A stretch of 64,000 nucleotides of DNA from an uncultured Pirellulales bacterium (GTDB lineage Bacteria; Planctomycetota; Planctomycetia; Pirellulales; Thermoguttaceae): positions 1 to 64,000 of the forward strand of contig CALLPE010000030.1 of the NCBI GenBank assembly GCA_938015445.1, written 5' to 3'. Position 1 is the first letter of the stretch. Each line of letters starts with the position of its first letter. The notes under the pieces were generated by a model. The model saw only the letters and a list, made by a program, of their open reading frames with translations. It had not been told where the DNA came from and made no database searches. Both the position numbers and the translations under genes were made by a program. Positions 53,162 through 60,641 of this stretch are shown in pieces.

Positions 53162-55105
53162 ATGAAGATGTCAGCATCAAGAGCATGGGTTTTGGCTTGG
53201 TTGCCATCGCTATCGGCAATTGTGTGCGTCGCACTGTACGCAACAAGCCCCGTATTGGGCCAGAACTGGAACGAGGTGCAACTGGTGCGTCACAGCACGT
53301 ATCAAGCCGTCAACCCTGACGGCACAAGTGCGTACACAGGCGGTTTTCCCGCCCGGCTGCGCGGCGTCGTCATAAATAATAACGAAGACTGGTTAAACCC
53401 GACGGCAAATTACACTCCTGATTACCAGCCGTTTGTAATGGGCGGGCAGGCCGAGTTTTACATTCAGGCCGTCGATTTGCCCGACGTCACTTGGGACGAC
53501 GGCGACTTCGGCGGCACGGCCGCGTGGATCGGCCAGAACTACGGCAACCTTCCGTGGAAGGGCGACCCCAGCTACAGCTACACCAATGATCAGTGGTACG
53601 CCGAGCTAGACCGGCTGCAACTATTCCGACCCGGCACTACCGTCACGCCGCTTGTCCGGGCGGGCGATCTGGTAGAGATACGGGCGCGCGGGGGACTGAA
53701 TTACCGTGGCAAGCGCAACATCAACGAAGAACACAACAACGATCCATCGATGGATTTTGAAATTGTCATACTGCAAAAGAACTTTGGCTTGCCTGCCCCA
53801 TCGCCCATTAATTTGGGAGACATCAAGACCTCGGCCAATGCCGACATCTTCGATCCCAGCCGGCTCACCGGCGGCGAGCGCTACCAAGGAACCCTGGTCG
53901 AGCTGCGGCACGTCCGCTTCCAAAGCACGGCCAGTTGGGCGCCGAACACCGCGCTGGTGGTTGAAGACGGCACCGGACGCACTCTGCCTGTACGCCTAGG
54001 CAACAACCCGGCCCTGGGCACGATGACTCCGCCGACTGGGTACTTCGATTTGGTGGGGATCTTTGATCAGTCTTCCAGCAGCGGTCGTGACGGGTATCAA
54101 GTGCTAGCCCTCTGGCCGGCCGGTTTTCTGCTCTCCGGCGACCTAAACCGCGATGGCATCGTCGGCGGTCCAGACCTGGATGCCGTATTGGCCAATTGGG
54201 GCGCTACGGTACCCAAGGGCAACTTGTTGCTGGGCGATGCATCGGCCGACGGCGCTGTGACCGGCGCCGATTTGGACATGGTGCTCATGTCTTGGGGTAA
54301 GACCGGCTTGGCCGGCGCTGCACCTGGCGAAGCAGCAGCACCGGTGCCTGAACCGGCGTCGCTGGGCCTGCTGGGCTGTGCCGCAGTCGGTTTGGCGGTT
54401 ACCACGCTGTGGCGCAAGCAACGCAAGTGGCTTGGTAAACTCAGGGGAGCTTTATCGATGTGCAGCCTCCGGCCGCAAGGTTGGGCGGCTGTGGCAATCG
54501 TTGCTGCCGCGGTTCTCGGCGGCACCAGCGCCGCGTGGTGCGGTCCAACGTTGGTGTTTCAGGAAACTCCCAACACGGCAACTTTGGCACCTAATTATCT
54601 GACCAACGATATGATGTTCAATACTGCCACCGACTGGCTGAGCGCCCAACTGTTGATAACGCTCACCAGCGGCAGCATCTACCAGCACTCATTCGGCGGC
54701 AATACGCCCCCCAATGCGGCCTTGGTTGCCGCGTTCCCAGACTTGGCCTTCGATACCTTTGTCGCAGGCGGTGCGCTTGACATTACACCGGCGATCGCTG
54801 GCGGGGCCGTCGACTTGGGAGGAGGCGCAACGGCAGCTTGCAACGAATCAACCGTCAACCTCACGTGGTTCACCACTAACACCAACGACGTGGGCAACCT
54901 GCTGTTGGGACGTATTACTCTGTCGCGCGATGCCGTGGGCACTTGGGCAGCTCGCGTTTCTAACGTGGGCGACGGCGCAAGCTTCTACAGCGGCCCGATC
55001 GTCGGCGGAGCGATGGTGCCCGAGCCGGCCGCGGTGTGGATGCTCCTGGGCGCAGCCGGCGTGGCCGCGTTCTGGCACGCACGCCGACGCAACACAGCGC
55101 GATAA
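53162..55105 (+). CDS. Two PEP-CTERM proteins fused in one reading frame
   Basis: 647 residues from the ATG at 53162 (AGGAG just upstream; GTG at 53144 and ATG at 53168 are alternatives). Part 1, residues 1-~430: signal peptide, a beta-rich domain, a dockerin-like pair of EF-hand repeats (GDLNRDGIVGGPDLDAVLANWG, GDASADGAVTGADLDMVLMSWG), then a complete PEP-CTERM signal starting at Val395 (VPEPASLGLLGC...WRKQRK). Part 2, from Met433 (54458): a second signal peptide (AAVAIVAAAVLGGTSAA), a ~150-residue beta domain and a second PEP-CTERM signal (VPEPAAVWMLLG...ARRR). AGGGGAG lies eight bases upstream of the internal ATG at 54458, and a TAA sits out of frame at 54436-54438. So these were probably two genes; they are joined by a frameshift, or by an assembly error. 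Confidence 0.85.
   Translation: MKMSASRAWVLAWLPSLSAIVCVALYATSPVLGQNWNEVQLVRHSTYQAVNPDGTSAYTGGFPARLRGVVINNNEDWLNPTANYTPDYQPFVMGGQAEFYIQAVDLPDVTWDDGDFGGTAAWIGQNYGNLPWKGDPSYSYTNDQWYAELDRLQLFRPGTTVTPLVRAGDLVEIRARGGLNYRGKRNINEEHNNDPSMDFEIVILQKNFGLPAPSPINLGDIKTSANADIFDPSRLTGGERYQGTLVELRHVRFQSTASWAPNTALVVEDGTGRTLPVRLGNNPALGTMTPPTGYFDLVGIFDQSSSSGRDGYQVLALWPAGFLLSGDLNRDGIVGGPDLDAVLANWGATVPKGNLLLGDASADGAVTGADLDMVLMSWGKTGLAGAAPGEAAAPVPEPASLGLLGCAAVGLAVTTLWRKQRKWLGKLRGALSMCSLRPQGWAAVAIVAAAVLGGTSAAWCGPTLVFQETPNTATLAPNYLTNDMMFNTATDWLSAQLLITLTSGSIYQHSFGGNTPPNAALVAAFPDLAFDTFVAGGALDITPAIAGGAVDLGGGATAACNESTVNLTWFTTNTNDVGNLLLGRITLSRDAVGTWAARVSNVGDGASFYSGPIVGGAMVPEPAAVWMLLGAAGVAAFWHARRRNTAR
54458..55105 (+). CDS. 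Likely second, independently initiated PEP-CTERM protein within the fusion
   Basis: 215 residues if translation starts at the internal ATG. It has everything a separate PEP-CTERM protein needs: ribosome-binding site AGGGGAG, signal peptide, a mature domain (LVFQETPNTATLAPNYLTNDMMFNTATDWLSAQLLITL...) resembling the planctomycete PEP-CTERM proteins of unknown function, and a terminal VPEPAAVWMLLGAAGVAAFW-HARRR signal. It shares frame with the upstream part, so whether one or two products are made cannot be decided from sequence. Confidence 0.6.
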   Translation: MCSLRPQGWAAVAIVAAAVLGGTSAAWCGPTLVFQETPNTATLAPNYLTNDMMFNTATDWLSAQLLITLTSGSIYQHSFGGNTPPNAALVAAFPDLAFDTFVAGGALDITPAIAGGAVDLGGGATAACNESTVNLTWFTTNTNDVGNLLLGRITLSRDAVGTWAARVSNVGDGASFYSGPIVGGAMVPEPAAVWMLLGAAGVAAFWHARRRNTAR

Positions 55106-55128
55106 CTTCGCCCTGCGGACTTCGTATT

Positions 55129-55180
55129 GAAGAACTACTGAAGAGAAATCAGAAGAACCACTGTAACACTAGAGAAATCA
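55129..55180. repeat. Imperfect direct repeat after the PEP-CTERM gene
   Basis: GAAGAACyACTG and AGAGAAATCA occur together twice, at 55129-55151 and 55152-55180, the second unit carrying six additional bases. Confidence 0.6.
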
Positions 55181-55218
55181 ACCGGGCGCCAAACGGAGGA
55201 TTTGCTTCATATCGGTGG

Positions 55219-55269
55219 TGGTGCCGAGCTGGCTTGCATCCGTTAGTGCTTCGTCGTGTCTCGGCACCA
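55219..55269. terminator. Inverted repeat between PEP-CTERM and DUF1559 genes
   Basis: TGGTGCCGAG (55219-55228) pairs perfectly with CTCGGCACCA (55260-55269) over a 31-nt loop. A terminator or attenuator is possible; no T-tract follows. Confidence 0.4.
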
Positions 55270-55390
55270 TCGTGGTACTAGCTTACTTCCAGATTCTTCG
55301 TGCCTTTGTCGCTTGGTGGTCAATAATCAACTGGGAAAACTGGCGCGACTTCCCTCTGGCGGGCTGCACTCAAGGTTAGGGAGCTAACCT

Positions 55391-56359
55391 ATGGAGCGGC
55401 GGAGCGGTTTTACACTGGTGGAACTGCTGGTAGTGGTAGCGATTATCGGCGTGCTGATAGGGTTGACCCTGCCGGCTGTCCAATCGGTGCGCGAATCCGC
55501 CCGCCGCTCCGAGTGCAGCAATAATCTTAAGCAAATCGGTCTGGCTGTCCAGCAATATCACGCCGCGCACCACAAACTGCCGCCGGGCAACTACGCAAAG
55601 ACTGCGGGGGTGTGTCCAGGCCGACAGGTGCCGGGCGTAGATACTCCCTCGGAAGACCGAGCCAATTGGGCTATTTCGCTGCTGCCTTATCTGGGTCAGC
55701 AAAACTTGTATCAGTTGTACAACCACAACGAACCCAACGAAGCCCCGGTCAACAAACAAGTACGCGAAACCCGCGTGCCCACTTACGTCTGCCCTTCCGA
55801 CCGCGACACCAATGTATTGACTGTGCCAGGGTTCGGGCCGGCTGCGGCCTGGGCGATGAACGTGGCCTACATGCCCGGCTCTTATCGGGCTGTAAGCGGA
55901 AAAAGCGACGGGCAACGTTTCCTCGATGCCCCCATGGACGCCGAAGGTTATCCGCCCGAATGGCGCGGGCCGATACACCTGGTCGGCGTTTATGGCTATG
56001 GCCCGGAAAGCTTTAAGGCGGTCCGCGACGGATTGTCCAACACGCTTTTGGTCGGCGAGTCGGTCACCAAGACCAACCCTGAAATGCGCACCTTGTGGGC
56101 GTACTCGTTCGGCCATTACAGCCTGTCGGCGGTGACGCCGCAGTCGCGCATACTGTCGGGCGATTACGCCGCCTGTCGGGCGGCCGGCGGACCAGGCGCC
56201 GTCAGTCCCTGCCGGCGCTTGTGGGGCAGCTTCCACCCGGCGGGCATAAACTTCCTGTTGTGCGATGGCGCAGTGCGCTGTTATAGCCCGGAAATGGACA
56301 TCGAACTGCTGGCGGCACTGGCTACAATCGAAGGCGAAGAAGTGGTCGTTGCACCATAG
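55391..56359 (+). CDS. DUF1559/H-X9-DG pseudopilin-like protein
   Basis: 322 residues. The N-terminus is a type IV prepilin-like cleavage/methylation signal (RRSGFTLVELLVVVAIIGVLIGLTLPAVQSVRESARRSECSNNLKQIGLA), so the protein is handled by a prepilin peptidase. The DUF1559 body follows: WAISLLPYLGQQNLYQLYN, VPTYVCPSDRD, GLSNTLLVGESV, and the C-terminal H-X9-DG motif (His in SFHPAGINFLLCDGAV). These proteins are hugely expanded in planctomycetes and are thought to form surface fibres or part of a type II secretion-like machine; individual roles are unknown. GGGAG precedes the ATG. No pilus assembly genes are adjacent. Confidence 0.92.
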   Translation: MERRSGFTLVELLVVVAIIGVLIGLTLPAVQSVRESARRSECSNNLKQIGLAVQQYHAAHHKLPPGNYAKTAGVCPGRQVPGVDTPSEDRANWAISLLPYLGQQNLYQLYNHNEPNEAPVNKQVRETRVPTYVCPSDRDTNVLTVPGFGPAAAWAMNVAYMPGSYRAVSGKSDGQRFLDAPMDAEGYPPEWRGPIHLVGVYGYGPESFKAVRDGLSNTLLVGESVTKTNPEMRTLWAYSFGHYSLSAVTPQSRILSGDYAACRAAGGPGAVSPCRRLWGSFHPAGINFLLCDGAVRCYSPEMDIELLAALATIEGEEVVVAP

Positions 56360-56550
56360 TAGGCCGCTGCTTCCCGCAGAAACGATCTGCCCTTGCGGTG
56401 GGAAAGCCGTCGGCTGCAATTGCTCGTACCGCGCTTGCATCAGGTAGAGGCGAAGCGATTTGCGCTTGCAGCCGTAAACCCGTCGGCGGCGGTTACAAAT
56501 GCTTGTTCCGCAAGAGCTGCCGCCAGCCGCCACTTGTCGTTATTCCGTAA

Positions 56551-56588
56551 TTGCGTGAAAGCCGCCGGATTGCGTGAGAGCTGCCGGC
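56551..56588. repeat. 19-bp tandem doublet after uvrC
   Basis: TTGCGTGAAAGCCGCCGGA (56551-56569) is followed by TTGCGTGAGAGCTGCCGGC (56570-56588); 16 of 19 identical. Confidence 0.7.
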
Positions 56589-56593
56589 GGCGG

Positions 56594-57946
56594 TCACTCG
56601 CCCAGCGTCGATCGCCGCCGCAAAGCATGATGATAATGCTGGGCGAAGCGATGTGCTTCGTCGCGGACGTACTGGAGCAACCGCAGGGCGAAGCTGTTGC
56701 GGCTAAGCCGAATCGGCTCCTCGGCGTCGGGGACGTACAGCTCTTCTTCGCGCTTGGCCAGCGCTACCACCTTGGGCACCTTAATCGCCAAAGGCTCTAG
56801 CGCTCCTAGCGCCGCGTTGAGCTGCCCCTTGCCGCCGTCGATCAATAGCACGTCGGGCAGCAGTTGTCCTTCCTCGGCGGCCCGACGGAAGCGCCGCGAC
56901 ACTACCTCGCGTACAGAGGCGAAATCGTCCACGCCTTCTACCGAGCGGATACGAAACTTCCGGTAGCCCGGCTTGAACGGCAGACCGTCGATGAACTGCA
57001 CCAGTGCCGCAACGGTTTCGGTCCCAGCGGTATGCGCCACGTCGATCCCTTCGACCACCCGCGGCCGCTGGTTAAGGTGCAACACCTTTTGTAGTCCGGC
57101 CAGTCCGCGCTTCGGGTCGATGGGAAAGACCTCCGGCTGCACGTGTCTGCTCAAGTCGCCGCGCTGGTCGAGCGTTTCAAGCAGGGCGATCTCGTCGCGC
57201 AGTCGGGCGGCTTCCTCGAAGCGGAGTTGCTTGGCGGCGGCCTCCATCTCTTCGCGCATTTCGCGCAGCAGCGTCTTCTTGCCGGCTTCCAGAAATTGCT
57301 GGAGCCGCTGGATGGCCTTGCGGTAATCCTCCTTGCTGATCCGCAGGTTGCACGGCGCGGAACACTGCTTGATGGCTGCTAGCAGACACGGCCGGAACCA
57401 GCGCCAGCGCTGGTCTTTCTCGTCGATCTCCAGCGAACAAGTGCGAAAGCGGAATATCCGCTGCAACACTTGCACCGCCCCGCGCAAACCACGCGAATTG
57501 GTAAACGGCCCGTAAAGCTTCACTCCCCGACTGCGCGGCTTGCGCGTCACGGTTACCCGGGGAAAATCTTCTCGTGTGTAGATCTCCAAATACGGAAACG
57601 TCTTGTCGTCGCGCAACTCGCGGTTGTACTTCGGCTGGATGTCTTTAATCAGCCGCGCTTCCATCAGCAGGGCGTCGATTTCGCTATCGGCGGGAATGAA
57701 ATCCACGTCGGCGATTTCGCGCACCAAATTGGCGGTGCGCGGGTCTTCAGCGGCTTGCTTAAGAAAGTAGCTGCTCACCCGATTCCGCAGGTCTTTGGCC
57801 TTCCCTACGTAAATCACCCGATCAGCGGCGTCCTTCATCAGATACACGCCTGGCGCGTGCGGAAAGCCGCGCACCTTCGCGGCGGCGGACGCCGGCTCCT
57901 GGCGATCTGCCGATGGCTGCGGATTGTCCCTGACTGAATCGCTCAC
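56594..57946 (-). CDS. uvrC: Excinuclease ABC subunit C, short form
   Basis: 450 residues from the GTG at 57946 (GGAG seven bases upstream). UvrC makes the two incisions of nucleotide excision repair. GIY-YIG domain: HAPGVYLMKDAADRVIYVGKAKDLRNRV (Tyr35, Tyr47). Cys-containing CSAPCNL motif, then the UVR helix pair (MREEMEAAAKQLRFEEAARLRDEIALLE), and the RNase H-like domain (VVEGIDVAHTAGTETVAALVQF, DVLLIDGGKGQLNAA, RDEAHRFAQHYH). Unlike standard ~600-residue UvrC, it ends right after the RNase H domain, so the tandem helix-hairpin-helix is absent, and the ~100-residue stretch between UVR and RNase H is also missing. No HhH-coding sequence follows the stop in any frame that I can see. Could be a lineage-specific minimal UvrC or a second copy. 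Confidence 0.88.
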   Translation of the reverse strand: MSDSVRDNPQPSADRQEPASAAAKVRGFPHAPGVYLMKDAADRVIYVGKAKDLRNRVSSYFLKQAAEDPRTANLVREIADVDFIPADSEIDALLMEARLIKDIQPKYNRELRDDKTFPYLEIYTREDFPRVTVTRKPRSRGVKLYGPFTNSRGLRGAVQVLQRIFRFRTCSLEIDEKDQRWRWFRPCLLAAIKQCSAPCNLRISKEDYRKAIQRLQQFLEAGKKTLLREMREEMEAAAKQLRFEEAARLRDEIALLETLDQRGDLSRHVQPEVFPIDPKRGLAGLQKVLHLNQRPRVVEGIDVAHTAGTETVAALVQFIDGLPFKPGYRKFRIRSVEGVDDFASVREVVSRRFRRAAEEGQLLPDVLLIDGGKGQLNAALGALEPLAIKVPKVVALAKREEELYVPDAEEPIRLSRNSFALRLLQYVRDEAHRFAQHYHHALRRRSTLGE

Positions 57947-57948
57947 TT

Positions 57949-57984
57949 TATACACTCCACATGCAACATACACTCCACATGCAA
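57949..57984. repeat. 18-bp tandem doublet at the uvrC start
   Basis: Two units each ending ATACACTCCACATGCAA (57949-57966, 57967-57984), 17 of 18 identical. On the minus strand each contains GTGGAGTGTAT; the proximal copy supplies the GGAG of the uvrC start. Confidence 0.8.
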
Positions 57985-58067
57985 TGCTGGCGGGAGGCAA
58001 CTACGCTCCGTCGCAGCAACCGTGCGCTCCACACTACCTCCCCATCACAGCAATTCTACGCTGCGGC

Positions 58068-58117
58068 GTCGTTCATAACACTCTCGATCTAAGTCGTTCA
58101 TAACACTCTCGATCTAA
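58068..58117. repeat. Perfect 25-bp tandem doublet
   Basis: Units 58068-58092 and 58093-58117 are identical; each begins GTCGTTCATAACACTCTCG and ends ATCTAA. Confidence 0.9.
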
Positions 58118-58246
58118 AATGTCAGGCAGTGCACCATCGACCACATATAAACCTCCAGTCGTGCCGCAGACAGCACCATCGCTGAAGCGCCCGGGGGAAA
58201 ACCCTTTGCGATGCCGCCAGGTGTGTCGTTATCGCACCGCCGCGGT

Positions 58247-58252
58247 TATACT
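58247..58252 (+). promoter_or_regulatory. -10 box candidate for the Tat-exported oxidoreductase gene
   Basis: TATACT about 87 bp upstream of the ATG at 58339; the -35 region is poor. Confidence 0.25.
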
Positions 58253-58338
58253 GGTATGCGGATTGGTACCCACAAGGCCGGCGGCCGACTTTTTTCATTG
58301 CGGGCCGATTAACCGATCTGTTGACAAAGGAACTCGAC

Positions 58339-59685
58339 ATGGCGTTCCGACAAGCTGTTTCCAGGCGGCGGCTTCTGCAAACCGCAACCAGCGCGGCTGC
58401 GGCGGCTGCCGTGCTTCCACACATTGTGCCCAGCACAGTGTTTGGTCAACAGCAGACCGCTCCCAGCCAGCGGATCACCGTGGGAATGATCGGGCTGGGA
58501 AGGCAGGGGATCAGAGTGAATCTGGCCCAATTGTTGGCCATGGACGACGTGCAGGTGGTCGCCCTGTGCGACGTCGATTCCTGGCGACTTGAGGAAGCCA
58601 AACAGAGAGTTGAAGCCCAGTACGCCGCGCAAACGCGATCCGGTGCTTACAAAGGTTGCGCGACCTATGTGGATTACCGCTCGCTGCTGGCCCGACGCGA
58701 CATCGACGCCGTGATGATCTCTACCCCCGACCATTGGCACGTGCCGATGGCCATTGCGGCTTTCGAGGCGGGCAAAGACGTATCGCTGGAAAAACCCATC
58801 ACCCGCAGCATAGCCGAGGGACGGCTGCTGAGCGACTTATGCAACAAGCTGGGCCGCGTGTTCCGCGTGGATAGCGAGTTCCGCTCGCTGCCAAGTTTTC
58901 ACCAGGCTGCGACGCTGGTGCGCAACGGAGTGCTGGGACAGATCAAACAGGTCACGACCGGCGTGCCAGGCGGCGATCCGGCGCTAATGACCCCTCAGCC
59001 CGAAATGCCCGTCCCGACCGACTTGGACTACCAGCGCTGGCTAGGACCTGCCCCTCACGCCCCGTACACCGAAGCCCGAGTACACAAACCAAAGGATTAC
59101 AATGCCCGGCCTGGCTGGATGTGTCTGCTGGATTACTGCGACGGCAAGATCACCAACTGGGGTTCGCATCTGAACGACGTGGGCATGTGGTGCGCAGGGG
59201 TGGAGCGCACCGGACCGGTGGAAATCGAAGCGACCGGTAAATATCCGCCCAAGGAAAGTTTCTGGAACTGCCCGCTGGAGTTCGAAGTCCATTACCGTTT
59301 TGCCAACGGGTTGCAATGGCGGTACGTCAGCCAGGGTACTTTCGTCAAAGTCGAAGGTACCGAAGGGTCGATTTACGCCGACATGCGCACCGTCACGGCC
59401 GAACCGCCCAGCTTGCTTACCGTCAAGCTGCCGGCCGATGCCGTGCAGTTCCCCTTAAAAAGCGATAAGCGCGATTTCATCGACTGCGTAAAAACCCGAC
59501 AGGAAACGCTGGAGCCGGCCGAGGTGGGCCATCGGGTGACCAGCATGTGTCTGCTGGGGCACATCGCCTTGCAAGTGGGCAGGCGGTTGCAATGGGACCC
59601 GCAAAAGGAACGCTTCCTCAACAGCGAGCTGGCCAATTGGTTCGTCGATCGGCCGATTTGTGCCCCGCCGCTCCAACACCAGTAG
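58339..59685 (+). CDS. Tat-exported Gfo/Idh/MocA family oxidoreductase
   Basis: 448 residues from the ATG at 58339 (AAAGGAA seven bases upstream). The N-terminus is a twin-arginine signal: VSRRRLLQTATSAAAAAAVLPHIVP. The Rossmann domain starts ITVGMIGLGRQGIRVN; the conserved lysine motif is LEKPITRSIAEG, preceded by MISTPDHWHVPMAIAAF. The C-terminal domain contains DYQRWLGPAPHAPYTEARVHKP, LLDYCDGKITNWGSHLNDVGMW, typical of the planctomycete Tat-exported subfamily. It is expected to fold with NAD(P) in the cytoplasm and act on a sugar derivative outside; substrate unknown. The YpsA-like gene follows 137 bp downstream on the same strand. Confidence 0.93.
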   Translation: MAFRQAVSRRRLLQTATSAAAAAAVLPHIVPSTVFGQQQTAPSQRITVGMIGLGRQGIRVNLAQLLAMDDVQVVALCDVDSWRLEEAKQRVEAQYAAQTRSGAYKGCATYVDYRSLLARRDIDAVMISTPDHWHVPMAIAAFEAGKDVSLEKPITRSIAEGRLLSDLCNKLGRVFRVDSEFRSLPSFHQAATLVRNGVLGQIKQVTTGVPGGDPALMTPQPEMPVPTDLDYQRWLGPAPHAPYTEARVHKPKDYNARPGWMCLLDYCDGKITNWGSHLNDVGMWCAGVERTGPVEIEATGKYPPKESFWNCPLEFEVHYRFANGLQWRYVSQGTFVKVEGTEGSIYADMRTVTAEPPSLLTVKLPADAVQFPLKSDKRDFIDCVKTRQETLEPAEVGHRVTSMCLLGHIALQVGRRLQWDPQKERFLNSELANWFVDRPICAPPLQHQ

Positions 59686-59822
59686 AGCACCGTATGACCG
59701 GCGCTTCCGTCGCGGAACGCCGCTCCGTCACGTACCACGCCAGAGCGGTAGATTGTCGCTTGACCGGCAGTGCCTTCAGGCTACCACAGGCCGGCGGCAG
59801 ACCAGGCCGCGATTGTGACGCG

Positions 59823-60392
59823 ATGTGCAGCCCCGACCAATACATGACTTTCCGCCCGGCGAAGATTATCTCCGGCGGTCAAACCGGAGTTGATCGGGCC
59901 GCGTTGGATGCGGCTATCGCGCTGAGTATCCCACATGGCGGCTGGTGTCCGCGCGGCCGGCTGGCCGAGGACGGCAGCATACCCAACGTGTATCAGCTCG
60001 AAGAATGCGAATCGCCGGATTATCACGTCCGTACCGAACTGAATGTGCGCGACTCGGACGGTACGCTGATACTGTTCGTCCCTTCGCCCTCATCGGAGGC
60101 CGTTACTGGGGAAACCTCCGGCGACGGAGGCATTATGGGCGCCCCGTATCCCGAGCAACTCAAGGGCGGAACCAAGCTGACATACGAGCTGGCGATAAAG
60201 TACCGCCGTCCGCTGCTGGTGGTGAACCTCGATCGGCCGCCGCCGGCGCAGCTTGTTTACCGATGGCTAAGCGACAACCGGATCGCTGTGCTGAACGTGG
60301 CCGGGCCGCGCGAAAGCCAATCGCCGGGTATCGCACAGCGGACATACAATTTTCTACTGGACTTGTTCGCCCTGCGTTCTGATACTTCGTAG
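59823..60392 (+). CDS. Putative molybdenum carrier / YpsA-like SLOG-fold protein
   Basis: 189 residues from the ATG at 59823; an ATG at 59844 (MTFRPAKII) is equally good and neither has a strong ribosome-binding site. The sequence fits the cpYpsA family (PF12694): KIISGGQTGVDRAALDAAIALSIPHGGWCPRGRLAEDG, DGTLILF, GGTKLTYELAIKYRRPLLVVN, and a C-terminal LNVAGPRESQSPGIAQRTYNFLLDLF. The fold is a Rossmann-like nucleotide- or ligand-binding SLOG domain; the molybdenum-carrier name comes from an algal homologue and should not be taken as function. It follows the oxidoreductase gene on the same strand and precedes the repeat-rich gap. Confidence 0.85.
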   Translation: MCSPDQYMTFRPAKIISGGQTGVDRAALDAAIALSIPHGGWCPRGRLAEDGSIPNVYQLEECESPDYHVRTELNVRDSDGTLILFVPSPSSEAVTGETSGDGGIMGAPYPEQLKGGTKLTYELAIKYRRPLLVVNLDRPPPAQLVYRWLSDNRIAVLNVAGPRESQSPGIAQRTYNFLLDLFALRSDTS

Positions 60393-60465
60393 GTTAAGCG
60401 TGTATTGCGTAGGTTACTCGCGCAGCCGCGGTTAATCGCGCAGTCATGGTTACTCGCGCAGCCGC
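60392..60465. repeat. Four degenerate 18-20-bp tandem repeats
   Basis: GGTTA occurs at 60392, 60412, 60430 and 60448. The later units read GGTTAmTCGCGCAGyCrn. The first begins at the stop codon of the YpsA-like gene. Confidence 0.75.
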
Positions 60466-60489
60466 CACGTCTGATTATCGCCGACCGTC

Positions 60490-60606
60490 TTATTCTGAGA
60501 TAAACTTGTGCTTTTGTTCGATAAATATGTGCTTTAATTCTGAGATAAACTTGTGCTTTAATTATGAGATAAATATGTGCTTTAATTGTGAGATAAACTT
60601 GTGCAA
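60490..60606. repeat. Five 21-24-bp tandem repeats upstream of a glycosidase-like gene
   Basis: GATAAA recurs at 60499, 60520, 60544, 60568 and 60592 (spacings 21, 24, 24, 24). Units read TGAGATAAACTTGTGCTTTA with an ATT-type tail; copies with ATATGTGC alternate with copies with ACTTGTGC. The last unit ends about 36 bp before the next start codon. Confidence 0.88.
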
Positions 60607-60641
60607 CGCTGAACGATTTGCCCAGTAACAAGAGCACCCCC

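Larger units (their letters stand above)
57947..58338. other. Divergent gap with two perfect or near-perfect doublets
   Basis: No gene. It contains an 18-bp doublet at 57949-57984, next to the uvrC start, a perfect 25-bp doublet at 58068-58117, and a TATACT box at 58247-58252 about 90 bp upstream of the oxidoreductase ATG. Confidence 0.6.
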
